Shown here: in pieces, positions 37,325 to 46,240 of the stretch
How positions within the stretch are numbered: position 1 is the first letter of the stretch
Layout of the letters: each line of letters opens with the position of its first letter
From: Sphingomonas lacunae
Lineage (GTDB): Bacteria; Pseudomonadota; Alphaproteobacteria; Sphingomonadales; Sphingomonadaceae
Assembly (NCBI RefSeq): GCF_012979535.1
Contig: NZ_CP053015.1
Coordinates: forward strand, 2,294,001 to 2,358,000
Length of the DNA: 64,000 bases
Reading direction: 5' to 3'
Notes under the pieces: generated by a model
Database searches by the model: none
The model's input: only the letters and a program-made list of their open reading frames with translations
What the model was told of the DNA's origin: nothing
Made by a program: the position numbers and the translations under genes

Positions 37325-39148
37325 ATGTCAATACGCAGACTCCCCGAAAACTTGGTGAATCGCATCGCAGCGGGGGAGGTGGTCGAGCGTCCTGCCAGCG
37401 CGCTGAAGGAACTGGTAGAGAATGCAATTGATGCCCGTTCGCGTCGCATTGCCGTGCGACTGATGGGCGGGGGTATCGATGGTATAGAGGTAAGTGACGA
37501 CGGATGCGGCATTTCTCGCAATGAACTGCCGATTGCCTTTGAACGCCATGCCACCTCCAAACTGCCCGACGAGGCAATTGAGGCGGTCAACACACTCGGA
37601 TTTCGCGGGGAGGCCCTGCCTTCGATTGCATCAGTGGCGCAGGTCCGTCTCGAAAGCCGCGTCGCAGGGGAGGATGGCTGGTCCATCAGCGTGGACAATG
37701 GCCGGGCAACTGACCCAGTGCCTGCCGCCATTCCCCATGGCACGCGGGTAAGGGTTACAGGCCTGTTTGAAAGGGTCCCGGCAAGGCGTAAGTTCCTGCG
37801 TTCAGCACGGAGCGAATATGCCGCCTGTCTCGACCTGATGCGGCGGCTGGCGATGGCGCGTCCGGATGTCGGGTTTTTGCTGGAGCATGATGGGCGTACC
37901 ATCTTCAACTTGCCGCCTGACCAGGACCGGCCGACACGGGTAGCCGCGCTGACCGACAGGGACCTGAAGGCGAACAGCATAGCTGTCGATCTGGAGCGCG
38001 ATGGCGTTGTGCTTGGCGGCATTGCAGGGCTGCCGACGTTTCACCGGGGCATTGCCGACCATCAATATCTGTTCGTCAATGGCCGACCGGTAAAGGACAG
38101 GTTGCTGACCGGAGCCGTCCGCGGCGCCTATGCCGATTTGTTGGCGCGGGACAGGCATGCGGTTGTGGCCCTTTTTCTGGAAGTGCCGCCGAGCGAGGTG
38201 GATGTGAATGTCCACCCCGCCAAGACCGAGGTCCGTTTTCGTGATCCGCAACTCGTCCGCGGCATGATTGTGTCTGGCCTCAGGCAGGCGATTGAACGGG
38301 AAGGGCACCGCAGCAGCCAGCCCGCGGCCGCCAGCGCCATGGCGTTGTGGCAACGGGAAGGCGAGGGACCTCGTCCCCCGGCTGGCGGTTTTCAGCCGGC
38401 TGTGCAGGCGGCATGGGATGGTTCCCAACCATCTCAGCCTGTATCTCAATATGCCGGGCCGACGGGCTTGGTTGCTGATACCGGACGCAAGTTTGAAGGT
38501 TTTGGCGCGCTGGCTCCGGTATCTGCGCGGGCCGAGGTAGCGGTTGCGTCTGTGCCCGTTGCCAGCGATGCGCCGCTCGGTGTCGCGCGCGGCCAGGTCG
38601 CCGCCACCTATATCGTCGCGGAAGCAGAAGATGGGCTGGTGCTGGTCGATCAGCATGCCGCGCATGAGCGGCTGGTGCTTGAACGGCTGCGCGCCGGAGC
38701 CGCCGGTAGCGGCGTGGCGGCGCAACGGCTGTTGCTGCCTGATGTTGTTGATCTGGAAGAGACAGATTGTGACCGTCTGGAGGCGCGGATCGAGGAATTG
38801 TCGGCGTTCGGCCTCGACATTGAAAGATTCGGACCGGCGGCGATGCTGGTACGGGCGACGCCGGCACTCCTCGGCACGGTCGACACCCACCGTCTGCTCA
38901 AGGATCTCGCCGATGACCTCGCCGAGCATGATGCGCCTTTGTCCATTGGCGAACGTATCGATCATGTCGCCGCGACGATGGCCTGTCACGGCAGCGTGCG
39001 CGCCGGGCGCGTACTCAGCGTCGCCGAAATGAACTCGCTGCTGCGGGAAATGGAGGCAACGCCGCACAGCGGCCAGTGCAACCATGGCCGCCCGACCTGG
39101 GTCAAGCTGGGCCATGGCGACATCGAAAAGCTGTTCGGTAGGCGCTGA
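37325..39148 (+). CDS. mutL: DNA mismatch repair protein MutL
   Basis: Mismatch-repair ATPase that couples MutS recognition to strand incision. The GHKL motifs ELVENAIDA, DDGCGI and GFRGEALPSIASV are in the N-terminal domain, with FVNGRPVKDRLL in the transducer. The C-terminal domain has D442-Q-H-A-x2-E-x4-E, the endonuclease signature, as in bacteria without MutH. 607 residues. ATG 37325 has AGGA eight bases upstream and gives the canonical N-terminus. The longer open frame upstream overlaps the divergent mreB. Confidence 0.96.
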   Translation: MSIRRLPENLVNRIAAGEVVERPASALKELVENAIDARSRRIAVRLMGGGIDGIEVSDDGCGISRNELPIAFERHATSKLPDEAIEAVNTLGFRGEALPSIASVAQVRLESRVAGEDGWSISVDNGRATDPVPAAIPHGTRVRVTGLFERVPARRKFLRSARSEYAACLDLMRRLAMARPDVGFLLEHDGRTIFNLPPDQDRPTRVAALTDRDLKANSIAVDLERDGVVLGGIAGLPTFHRGIADHQYLFVNGRPVKDRLLTGAVRGAYADLLARDRHAVVALFLEVPPSEVDVNVHPAKTEVRFRDPQLVRGMIVSGLRQAIEREGHRSSQPAAASAMALWQREGEGPRPPAGGFQPAVQAAWDGSQPSQPVSQYAGPTGLVADTGRKFEGFGALAPVSARAEVAVASVPVASDAPLGVARGQVAATYIVAEAEDGLVLVDQHAAHERLVLERLRAGAAGSGVAAQRLLLPDVVDLEETDCDRLEARIEELSAFGLDIERFGPAAMLVRATPALLGTVDTHRLLKDLADDLAEHDAPLSIGERIDHVAATMACHGSVRAGRVLSVAEMNSLLREMEATPHSGQCNHGRPTWVKLGHGDIEKLFGRR

Positions 39149-39161
39149 GGCTGATCAGCCT
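39148..39161. terminator. Palindrome between convergent mutL and maoC ends
   Basis: AGGCTGATCAGCCT is a perfect 14-base palindrome that takes in the last base of the mutL stop and the stop codon of the convergent gene. It has almost no loop and no T-run, so it is at best a weak bidirectional stop signal. Confidence 0.3.
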
Positions 39162-39634
39162 TCGATAGGGGCAGCTGGGTGGCGAACCTTGATGAGGCCG
39201 GTGCTCTTCATCGTCATCACTACCTCGCCATGCTGGTTGAAGACTCGGGTGACACCCGAAATCAGGCCCATTTCAGGGCGGTTGGCCGAGCGACGCTTTG
39301 ACAGGGTTTCATTTTCGACGCTAAGCGTGTCGCCGGGATAGACGGGCTTGACCCAGCGCAACTCGTCAATCCCCGGTGAGCCGAGGCTGGCGCGGGGACG
39401 GCGCTGCATCTGGTCCACCATCATCCGCATCGCCATCGATCCTGTGTGCCAGCCCGAAGCCGAGAGGCGACCAAAGTAGGTTTGGGCAGCAGCCTCGTCG
39501 CTCAGGTGAAATGGTTGGGGGTCGTACCGGCTGGCGAACTCGATCACTTCCTCGCGGGTGACGGCATAGCTCCCATAGCGTTCGACGGTGCCGACTTCGA
39601 CGTCTTCATAATGGATGACCTGATCTTCGGACAC
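39155..39634 (-). CDS. MaoC family dehydratase
   Basis: 159-residue hotdog-fold protein of the (R)-specific enoyl-CoA hydratase/MaoC family. The hydratase signature region FASRYDPQPFHLSDEAAAQ contains the catalytic Asp and His, and VKPVYPGDTLSVENETLSKR follows as in the family. The start is GTG. The acyl-CoA substrate is not evident, and neighbouring genes give no pathway. Confidence 0.9.
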   Translation of the reverse strand: MSEDQVIHYEDVEVGTVERYGSYAVTREEVIEFASRYDPQPFHLSDEAAAQTYFGRLSASGWHTGSMAMRMMVDQMQRRPRASLGSPGIDELRWVKPVYPGDTLSVENETLSKRRSANRPEMGLISGVTRVFNQHGEVVMTMKSTGLIKVRHPAAPIEG

Positions 39635-39649
39635 TAACGACCCCTTTGC

Positions 39650-41197
39650 TCAGCTGATGGTCACGTTGGTCGATCCGCGCGCCATGGTGGCGGTCGCACG
39701 GCGCGAGATCGTGCCGCCGGGACTCGAAACCCGGTCGAGAACCATGTAATGCGTCTGCCAAGCGTCCGGTGTCACCTCACATACGCCATAGCCCCGCTGA
39801 TCATTCATGAACTTGACCTGCGGGTTGGCGGCCATCAGCACATCGGCACCATTGCGCAGATCGCGACCGTCGCCGCCGCTGCTGATCGAGGTGATGACAT
39901 TCTCCATCGCCACTGGCCGATCCCCGTCAAACAGCTGGCCAGCGAAATTCTGATGCTCGTCACCGGTCAGCACGACGACATTGTCCAGGCGCGAGAAGCG
40001 GCGCATCATCCTGCGCCGCGCCGCGTCATAACCGGCCCAGCTATCGATGTTGATGATCTTTTCAGGACCCTGCGTCCGCCCGCCATCGCGCCGGTCGAGC
40101 GGCATCATCATGATCTGTTGCGCGACACAGGTCCAGGTAGCGTCGCGGCGGGCAAAGCTGGTGTCGAGCCATTGTTCCTGCGCCTGACCGAGGACGGTGG
40201 CTTCGGGATCGTTGACCCCGGCACAGATGGGCTTGAACCCGTCGTCACAGGGCTGGTCGCTGCGCCAACTGCGCGTGTCGAGCACATTGATCGCGGCAAG
40301 CGTGCCCCAGTTGAACCGGCGATGGGCGTTGATCACCCGGCCATCGGGGAAGAGGGCTGCGCGGACGGGCATGAACTCGTACCAGGCCTGCATCGCCGCG
40401 GCGCGGCGCAGGGCAAACACCTGATTGGGGATATCCCGATCCTGCGAGATATCCTGCACCCAATTGTTGTGGATCTCATGATCGTCGAAGGTCGAGATGA
40501 AGGCGTGGCGCGCGCGGGCGGCCTGCAGGTCCAGATCGAGCAGATGCTGGGCATAATGGGCGCGATAGTCATCAAGTGAATAGACTTCGCGCAATCGATG
40601 CTCGCGGATTTTCGGCACCGGCAGGCCGCCAGCGCCAAAATTATAGTCGGGCGAATATTCATAGATGAAGTCGCCATAATGGTAGACGAAATCGAGATCG
40701 TCGCCGGCCATGGCGCGATAGGCGGTGTACAGGCCGCTCTCATAATGCTGGCAGCCGGCTATGGCGAAACGCAGCCGGTTGGCGGCGGAGCCAGCCGCAG
40801 GTAGCGTCTTGGCCCGACCAAAGAGTGACCGGTCGGAGCCGATGCTGAAGCGGTACCAGTAGGTCGTGCCGGCTTGCAGGCCGCTGACCTCGACATGGAC
40901 GCTGTGGCCGAGTTCGGGTCGGGCAGGGGCCTCTCCAGCCGCGACGATGGTGCGGAAGCGGTCATCGCTCGCCACTTCCCATTTTACCTGCAGCAGTGAC
41001 ATAGGCATGCCGCCATGCGGTGCGTAGGGTTCGGGCGCCAGCTTGGTCCAGATAACAAAGCCGTCTGACGAGGGATCACCCGCCGCGACTCCAAGCTTGA
41101 ACGGATAGGCCGAAAACCAGCTTTGTGCGCGGACGATGGCCGGCGCGGCAAGCGCGGTGCCGGTGGCACCGGCAATGAACAGGCGGCGGTTCAACAT
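39650..41197 (-). CDS. phoD: Alkaline phosphatase D family protein (PhoD)
   Basis: Secreted phosphodiesterase/phosphatase. A twin-arginine signal (NRRLFIAGATG, cleavage near VRAQ) starts at ATG 41197, giving 515 residues. An N-terminal Ig-like domain contains GVAAGDPSSDGFVIWTKL. The metallophosphoesterase domain has RFAIAGCQHYESGLYTAY, DFVYHYGDFIYEYS, STFDDHEIHNNW and LTGDEHQNFAGQL, which provide the metal ligands. The frame is open for 16 codons before this start, but those do not form a better signal. Confidence 0.93.
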   Translation of the reverse strand: MLNRRLFIAGATGTALAAPAIVRAQSWFSAYPFKLGVAAGDPSSDGFVIWTKLAPEPYAPHGGMPMSLLQVKWEVASDDRFRTIVAAGEAPARPELGHSVHVEVSGLQAGTTYWYRFSIGSDRSLFGRAKTLPAAGSAANRLRFAIAGCQHYESGLYTAYRAMAGDDLDFVYHYGDFIYEYSPDYNFGAGGLPVPKIREHRLREVYSLDDYRAHYAQHLLDLDLQAARARHAFISTFDDHEIHNNWVQDISQDRDIPNQVFALRRAAAMQAWYEFMPVRAALFPDGRVINAHRRFNWGTLAAINVLDTRSWRSDQPCDDGFKPICAGVNDPEATVLGQAQEQWLDTSFARRDATWTCVAQQIMMMPLDRRDGGRTQGPEKIINIDSWAGYDAARRRMMRRFSRLDNVVVLTGDEHQNFAGQLFDGDRPVAMENVITSISSGGDGRDLRNGADVLMAANPQVKFMNDQRGYGVCEVTPDAWQTHYMVLDRVSSPGGTISRRATATMARGSTNVTIS

Positions 41198-41290
41198 GAT
41201 GGCGAGCCCTTCAGACAGCGAATCGTTTGCGCGATGGTTAGCCAAGCAGGGCGTCAGGGCAATGAGGGAAACACGCTCGCCCGGAACGGA

Positions 41291-42388
41291 TCAGCTGTGC
41301 AGGAAGTGCATCACGTCGCCGTCCTGCACGACATAGGCCTTGCCTTCGGCGCGCAGCTTGCCGGCTTCACGGGCGCGGGCTTCGCCGCCGAGCGCGACAT
41401 AGTCAGCGTAGGCGACGGTTTCGGCGCGGATGAAGCCCTTTTGGAAATCGCTGTGGATGACGCCGGCGGCCTCGGGTGCGGTGGCGCCGTTGTGGACGGT
41501 CCAGGCGCGGGCTTCCTTGGGGCCGACGGTGAAGAAGGTGAGGAGGTGCAGCAGCTCGTATCCGGCGCGAACAACGCGGGCGAGGCCGGTTTCGTGCAGG
41601 CCCATTTCCTCAAGGAACATCATGCGTTCGTCGGCGTCCATGCCGACCAGCTCGCTTTCGATCGCGGCGGAGACGACGACAGCCTGCGCGCCATCCGCAG
41701 CGGCTTTCTCAAACACACGGGCGGAGAAGGCGTTGCCGCTGGCGGCGCTGCCTTCGTCAACGTTGCAGACGTAAAGGACCGGCTTTGATGTCAGCAACTG
41801 GGCCTGGGCAAAGATGCGTGCTTGGTCATCGTCATTGGGGACGGTAAGGCGGGCGGGTTTGCCCTCGCGCAACAGATCGAGCGCCTGTCCGAGCACGGCG
41901 GCGGCGGATTTGGCTTCCTTGTCGCCGCTGGTTGCCTTTTTCTGGAAGGCGGGGACGCGCCGTTCGAGGCTTTCGAGGTCGGCGAGCAGCAATTCGGTCT
42001 CGACCGTTTCGGCATCGGCGATGGGGTCGACGCGATTGTCGACATGCTGGATGTCGTCATTCTCGAAACAGCGCAGGACGTGGACGATGGCGTCGACCTC
42101 GCGGATGTTGCCGAGGAACTGGTTGCCCAAGCCTTCACCCTTGGACGCGCCACGCACGAGGCCGGCGATGTCGACAAAGGCGAGCTGGGTTTCGATGATC
42201 TTCTGGCTGCCGGCGATCTTGGCCAGCTCGTTGAGGCGCGGGTCGGGCACCGCGACCTGGCCGACGTTGGGCTCAATCGTGCAGAAAGGATAGTTCGCCG
42301 CCTGTGCTGCCTGCGTTTCGGTCAAGGCGTTGAACAGGGTGGACTTGCCGACATTGGGCAGCCCGACGATACCGCATTTGAAACCCAT
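41291..42388 (-). CDS. ychF: Redox-regulated ribosome-binding ATPase YchF
   Basis: Obg-family P-loop protein that hydrolyses ATP, binds ribosomes and affects stress responses. Walker A is GLPNVGKSTLFNAL near residues 8-21, followed by NYPFCTIEPNVG (switch I), DIAGLVRGASKGEGLGNQFL (G3 region) and a C-terminal TGS domain ending YVVQDGDVMHFLHS. 365 residues. The ATG overlaps the preceding gene's TAA (TAATG). Confidence 0.96.
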   Translation of the reverse strand: MGFKCGIVGLPNVGKSTLFNALTETQAAQAANYPFCTIEPNVGQVAVPDPRLNELAKIAGSQKIIETQLAFVDIAGLVRGASKGEGLGNQFLGNIREVDAIVHVLRCFENDDIQHVDNRVDPIADAETVETELLLADLESLERRVPAFQKKATSGDKEAKSAAAVLGQALDLLREGKPARLTVPNDDDQARIFAQAQLLTSKPVLYVCNVDEGSAASGNAFSARVFEKAAADGAQAVVVSAAIESELVGMDADERMMFLEEMGLHETGLARVVRAGYELLHLLTFFTVGPKEARAWTVHNGATAPEAAGVIHSDFQKGFIRAETVAYADYVALGGEARAREAGKLRAEGKAYVVQDGDVMHFLHS

Positions 42389-42948
42389 TATGTGCTGTTC
42401 CGTCTTGTGCGCGGCGGGGCAGCGGCCCAGCCGGAATCTGCGCGTCGCTTGGCGTGTCGAAGCAGGCGCGTCAACTCTTTCCCGCCGATCTGCATCAGCG
42501 GCGGCACTTCGTAATAGCCGAACCAAAGACTAGACCAGTGGCGGCGGGGATGGTGCGACCCGTCGACTGTCCAGGATGCGTAGTAGCCGGGCAGGCGGTA
42601 ATTTGGCCGAGCCGAGAACTCCCGCACTTCATTCCAGCGGAACTGGCGAGTGAACAGTAGCCCCTGCGTCGTGAAGCCGTCAGCGTCTATCATCAGACGA
42701 TACCCGATCGAGCGATCCAGCCCGATCACTGCCGCGAGCAGAAAAACCGCAGAACACAGAAGTATCAACAGCAGGGCGATCGGATTGGCGCGCGTTTCGA
42801 TGCCAGCGAACACCAAAATCGCGGGCAATGTCCCAATAGGTCCGACGAGGAGCAGAGTGATGATCTGGGCCCAGACGCGTCTGTGGATCGTCAACGGCAA
42901 ATGCCGCAGTTGGAGCCGGCGCGGAATGGACCGCTCCCGCTTGGGCAT
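42388..42948 (-). CDS. Membrane protein of unknown function in the pth-ychF operon
   Basis: 186 residues: a basic N-terminus, two hydrophobic segments (about 28-48 and 56-76), then a soluble part with YRLMIDADGFTTQGLLFTRQFRWNEVREF, a pattern like bacterial PH-type domains. I do not recognise a named family. Both ends overlap neighbours as TAATG, so it is translated as part of pth-X-ychF. Confidence 0.75.
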   Translation of the reverse strand: MPKRERSIPRRLQLRHLPLTIHRRVWAQIITLLLVGPIGTLPAILVFAGIETRANPIALLLILLCSAVFLLAAVIGLDRSIGYRLMIDADGFTTQGLLFTRQFRWNEVREFSARPNYRLPGYYASWTVDGSHHPRRHWSSLWFGYYEVPPLMQIGGKELTRLLRHAKRRADSGWAAAPPRTRRNST

Positions 42949-43517
42949 TATCCCGCCATCCTCAACGCCACATCATTCATGAAGCGTACGTCGTCGCCCT
43001 TGGCAAGCCATTCGGCTTCGGCGGCGATGGCGGTGAGGAGGTCGCTGAGCGGGTCCATTTCGGCTTTGGCGAAATTGCCGAGGACGTAGCCGGTGACGCG
43101 GTCCTTGTGGCCCGGATGACCGATGCCGAGGCGGACGCGGCGGAAATCGGCGCCGATGTGGGCGATCATCGAGCGGATGCCGTTGTGGCCGGCCGCGCCG
43201 CCGCCGGTCTTGACCTTGAGCTTCATCGGATCGAGATCAAGCTCGTCATAGAAGGCGGTAACGTCGCCGACTTCGGCCTTGTAGAAGCGCATGGCTTCAC
43301 CGACGCTGCGGCCGCTTTCGTTCATGAAGGTTTGGGGTTTGAGCAGGATGATCCGCTCCGGGCCGATGCGCCCTTCGGCGGCAAAGCCCTGAAAGCCACG
43401 TTTCCAAGGGGAGAAATTGTAGCGGTCGGCAATGACATCTACCGCCATGAAGCCGACATTATGCCTGTGCAGCGCGTATTGCGCGCCGGGATTGCCGAGG
43501 CCTGCCCAGATTTGCAT
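42948..43517 (-). CDS. pth: Peptidyl-tRNA hydrolase
   Basis: Releases tRNA from peptidyl-tRNA dropped during translation. Diagnostic segments are WAGLGNPGAQYALHRHNVGFMAVD (catalytic His in HNVGF), KPQTFMNESGRSVG and GGGAAGHNGIRSMIAHIG. 189 residues, normal length. Its TAA overlaps the next ATG, and rplY lies upstream across a 98-base gap with a hairpin repeat. Confidence 0.96.
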   Translation of the reverse strand: MQIWAGLGNPGAQYALHRHNVGFMAVDVIADRYNFSPWKRGFQGFAAEGRIGPERIILLKPQTFMNESGRSVGEAMRFYKAEVGDVTAFYDELDLDPMKLKVKTGGGAAGHNGIRSMIAHIGADFRRVRLGIGHPGHKDRVTGYVLGNFAKAEMDPLSDLLTAIAAEAEWLAKGDDVRFMNDVALRMAG

Positions 43518-43529
43518 CGATCAGAATCC

Positions 43530-43607
43530 GTCGCCCCGGACCTGATCCGGGGCCGCTCTATTCCCGGCGGAAGGCCGGGAGCGGCCCCGGGTCGAGCCCG
43601 GGGCGAC
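43530..43607. repeat. Compound palindromic repeat between rplY and pth
   Basis: The gap holds nested inverted repeats. Outer arms are GTCGCCCCGG-type at 43530-43540 and CCGGGGCGAC at 43598-43607. Inner perfect arms are CCGGGGCCGCTC (43547-43558) and GAGCGGCCCCGG (43579-43590), and a third small stem sits at the tip. It looks like a mobile REP-type element common in alphaproteobacteria and may attenuate or stabilise the rplY-pth transcript. Confidence 0.65.
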
Positions 43608-43615
43608 TGTCATTC

Positions 43616-44227
43616 TTACTCGCTGTCGTTCTTGGTCGTGTCGCCCTCAGCCGAGCGCAGGCCCGACGGAGCAACAACGGTAGCGATGGTGAAGTCACGA
43701 TCGGTGATCGTCGGCTTGGTGCCTTCAGGCAGCTTGACCGCCGAAATGTGGATCGAGTCGCCGACTTCATAGCCGGTCAGGTCGATCACCAGTTCTTCGG
43801 GGATGTGGTTCGCGTCGCACGCCAGCTCAACGTCATGGCGAACGATATTGAGCACGCCACCACGCTTCAGGCCCGGCGAAGCGGCTTCATTGGTGAAAAC
43901 CACCGGCACGTTGACGGTGAACTTCGAGTCCTTGTTGATGCGATAGAAATCCACATGCATCGGACGGTCGGTGACCGGGTGGAAAGCGACATCCTTGGCC
44001 AACGTCATGGTCGTCTTTCCAGCCACTTCGACTTCGATAGTGGCAGAGAAAAAGTGACCCGTCATCAGCGCCTTAACCAGCGCCTTTTCTTCGACGTGGA
44101 TGGCTTCGGGCTCCTTGTTGTCGCCGTACAGGACGGCGGGGACGCGGCCCGAATTGCGCAGTGCACGAGAGGCTCCCTTGCCAACTCCTTCACGCGCTTC
44201 GGCCGACAGCGTCAGCTGTTCGCTCAT
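43616..44227 (-). CDS. rplY: 50S ribosomal protein L25/general stress protein Ctc
   Basis: 5S rRNA-binding ribosomal protein of the long (Ctc) type: an L25 domain (about 1-95, with [20 protein letters not shown]) plus a C-terminal TL5-like beta domain ([29 protein letters not shown]) and an acidic tail. 203 residues. It is the first gene of the rplY-pth-X-ychF set. Confidence 0.95.
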   Translation of the reverse strand: MSEQLTLSAEAREGVGKGASRALRNSGRVPAVLYGDNKEPEAIHVEEKALVKALMTGHFFSATIEVEVAGKTTMTLAKDVAFHPVTDRPMHVDFYRINKDSKFTVNVPVVFTNEAASPGLKRGGVLNIVRHDVELACDANHIPEELVIDLTGYEVGDSIHISAVKLPEGTKPTITDRDFTIATVVAPSGLRSAEGDTTKNDSE

Positions 44228-44350
44228 GATATTACTCCGGTCTGGAAAACAGAAACTCCCGCCACGCCTCCAGGGATGACCATGTCAGGAAGTGCGCGCG
44301 CTTAGCGACAGTTGCGGCAAAAGGCAAGCGAGTGTGCCATTGGACCGCGC

Positions 44351-45256
44351 TCAACGGTCTGGCAATCGTTCGACCACAAATCCGCGGGCGGATAGCATGG
44401 CGGGAAGATTGTCCGGGCCGACCAGATGGGCGGCGCCCACCGCAACCAGCACAGTGCCCGGCCGTTGCATCCTGGCCGACAATTGATCAGCCCAGCGCCG
44501 GTTGCGATCGGTCACCAGCGGACCGAACAGCCCTGGCAATTGAATGAAATCCTGGTGGGCAAGCCGGGCCAGTGCCGCTGTGTCACCGCTGGCCCATGCG
44601 CGAACGGTGGCGCGGATGGTATCGGCTGCGCCATTTGAACGACGCACGCTTTGCGTCAGCATCTGATCCTGCAGCGGGACAGGCAAATCATCGAACAGGG
44701 CAAGTTGCTGGCGCGCGGTTTCCAGTCCGCTGACCGGCTTGTTCGCCCTGGCAAATGCGGCGGTCAGGCGCTGTTCCACGCCATTGTCGACAGCGAGACC
44801 GGAATCGGCAGTGGAGACGTTGCTGACGGTGAGGCTCAATGCCCAGCTTTCCATTCGGTCAGCATCACGTTCATCCAGTCCGGCAGCGCCGGCGAGATCG
44901 ACCAGCCGGTCTGCTGCAACAGCGTCAAGGCGTTGGTCTATCGGCGCAACGGCTTCATCACTTGCCATCAGGGCGAAAAGGGCAGGGGCCTGCTCGACCT
45001 CGGAGGGTGCCAGTTCAAGAAGCAATTGGTCCGACTGCTCTACAGCGCGGCGGATACGGTCATCCTGCCAGTCAAGGTCCGCGGGAAGCAGGTGGACCGA
45101 GCCCAGCAGGATGATCCGCGTATCACCGTCGCTCACCTGCCACATCGCCGGATGGACAGGACCGGTGACCATCGGCTCCGGCGCGGAACAGCCAGCCACC
45201 AGCATCAGCCCCATGAGGGACGGGATCAAGCGGCGATGTGACTGGCTGTTTCGCAC
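44351..45256 (-). CDS. TraB/GumN family lipoprotein
   Basis: 301 residues with a lipoprotein signal (LMGLMLVAGCSAP, lipobox VAGC). The TraB/GumN features are LGSVHLLPADLDW with the conserved His near the N-terminus, GLETARQQLALFDDLPVPLQ in the middle, and VGAAHLVGPDNLPAMLSARG near the end. The family is proposed to be metal-dependent peptidases, but this is not well tested. It is a tandem paralogue of the gene just upstream, 13 bases away. Confidence 0.85.
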   Translation of the reverse strand: MRNSQSHRRLIPSLMGLMLVAGCSAPEPMVTGPVHPAMWQVSDGDTRIILLGSVHLLPADLDWQDDRIRRAVEQSDQLLLELAPSEVEQAPALFALMASDEAVAPIDQRLDAVAADRLVDLAGAAGLDERDADRMESWALSLTVSNVSTADSGLAVDNGVEQRLTAAFARANKPVSGLETARQQLALFDDLPVPLQDQMLTQSVRRSNGAADTIRATVRAWASGDTAALARLAHQDFIQLPGLFGPLVTDRNRRWADQLSARMQRPGTVLVAVGAAHLVGPDNLPAMLSARGFVVERLPDR

Positions 45257-45269
45257 GAGGGAAGCCCGA

Positions 45270-46199
45270 TCAGTAGTTTAACCGCGTGACGGTGATACCG
45301 CCGCTGGTCAGCATCGACTGGACACTGTCATTGCCTGCCAGATGACCGGCGCCAACTGCGATGAACACGGTTCCCGGCTGGTCCATGCGGGTACGGATCC
45401 ACTGCGTCCAATTGGCATTGCGCCGGGTCAGCAAGGCGTCCCGCAGTTCAGCGTCATCTTCCATCTCGGCATTGATCATACGACCGAGATCATCGGCATT
45501 GCCGGTTGCCCACAGATTGATCATCGTCGCTGTCTTGTCCTCCTGGGACACCGCCAGTTCAGCCGCCTCTACCAGCAGCTTTATCTGCGCCTTTTCGGGC
45601 AACGCATCAAAAAAGCCCAGCTGTTCCCGCGGAGTTTCGAGTGCGCCGACCCGCTTGCCAGCGGCGGTGGCTGCAGCGAAGAGGATGCGTTCGGCACCCT
45701 GCGCCGGGTCATAGCCGCGCTGCATCAGGGGCAGAACCGAAAGCAAGACGCCAGGTACCCAGGGCTCAAGCTGTTCAAATGCGGCAGGAGGCAGGCCGAG
45801 CCCTTCCATGGCACGGCTGTACACAGCGCGTTCCTGCTCGCCCAAGCGCGAAGACAGTGTTCGGCCATCCTGGGCCGTGCCAAGTGACCCGATCAGGCTT
45901 TGCATCGCTGCGGGATCATCATCCTGCGGTATTTCGAAAATGACTTCGCTGCTTGCATTGAAGGCATCGGCGACCGCTTCGTCGAACCAACTGAGGCCTG
46001 GTCGAAGGGCGTGCACCGTGCCGAACAGATAGATGGTGGTGTCGGCATCCCGAACGACCCAAAGGGCGGGATCGGCATCAACTGCAGTGGCAGCAGCTGG
46101 CGCGGTCGCCGGAGCAGACTGGGCAAGCGTCGGAGTGGCCGGAGCCAGCAGCAAGGCAGCCGTCGCGAACAGGCGACGGGTGAGCGGGAACTTGATCAT
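45270..46199 (-). CDS. TraB/GumN family secreted protein
   Basis: 309 residues starting at ATG 46199, which begins a signal peptide (IKFPLTRRLFATAALLLAP, cleavage near LAQS). Family features are YLFGTVHALRPGLSWFDEAV, GALETPREQLGFFDALPEKAQ and VGAGHLAGNDSVQSMLTSGG. It resembles the downstream copy along its length. Unlike that copy it has no lipobox, so it should be soluble in the periplasm. Confidence 0.85.
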   Translation of the reverse strand: MIKFPLTRRLFATAALLLAPATPTLAQSAPATAPAAATAVDADPALWVVRDADTTIYLFGTVHALRPGLSWFDEAVADAFNASSEVIFEIPQDDDPAAMQSLIGSLGTAQDGRTLSSRLGEQERAVYSRAMEGLGLPPAAFEQLEPWVPGVLLSVLPLMQRGYDPAQGAERILFAAATAAGKRVGALETPREQLGFFDALPEKAQIKLLVEAAELAVSQEDKTATMINLWATGNADDLGRMINAEMEDDAELRDALLTRRNANWTQWIRTRMDQPGTVFIAVGAGHLAGNDSVQSMLTSGGITVTRLNY

Positions 46200-46240
46200 G
46201 ACTTGGTCCTTTCCACGGGGGGTAAGCTGTTGAAACTGGC

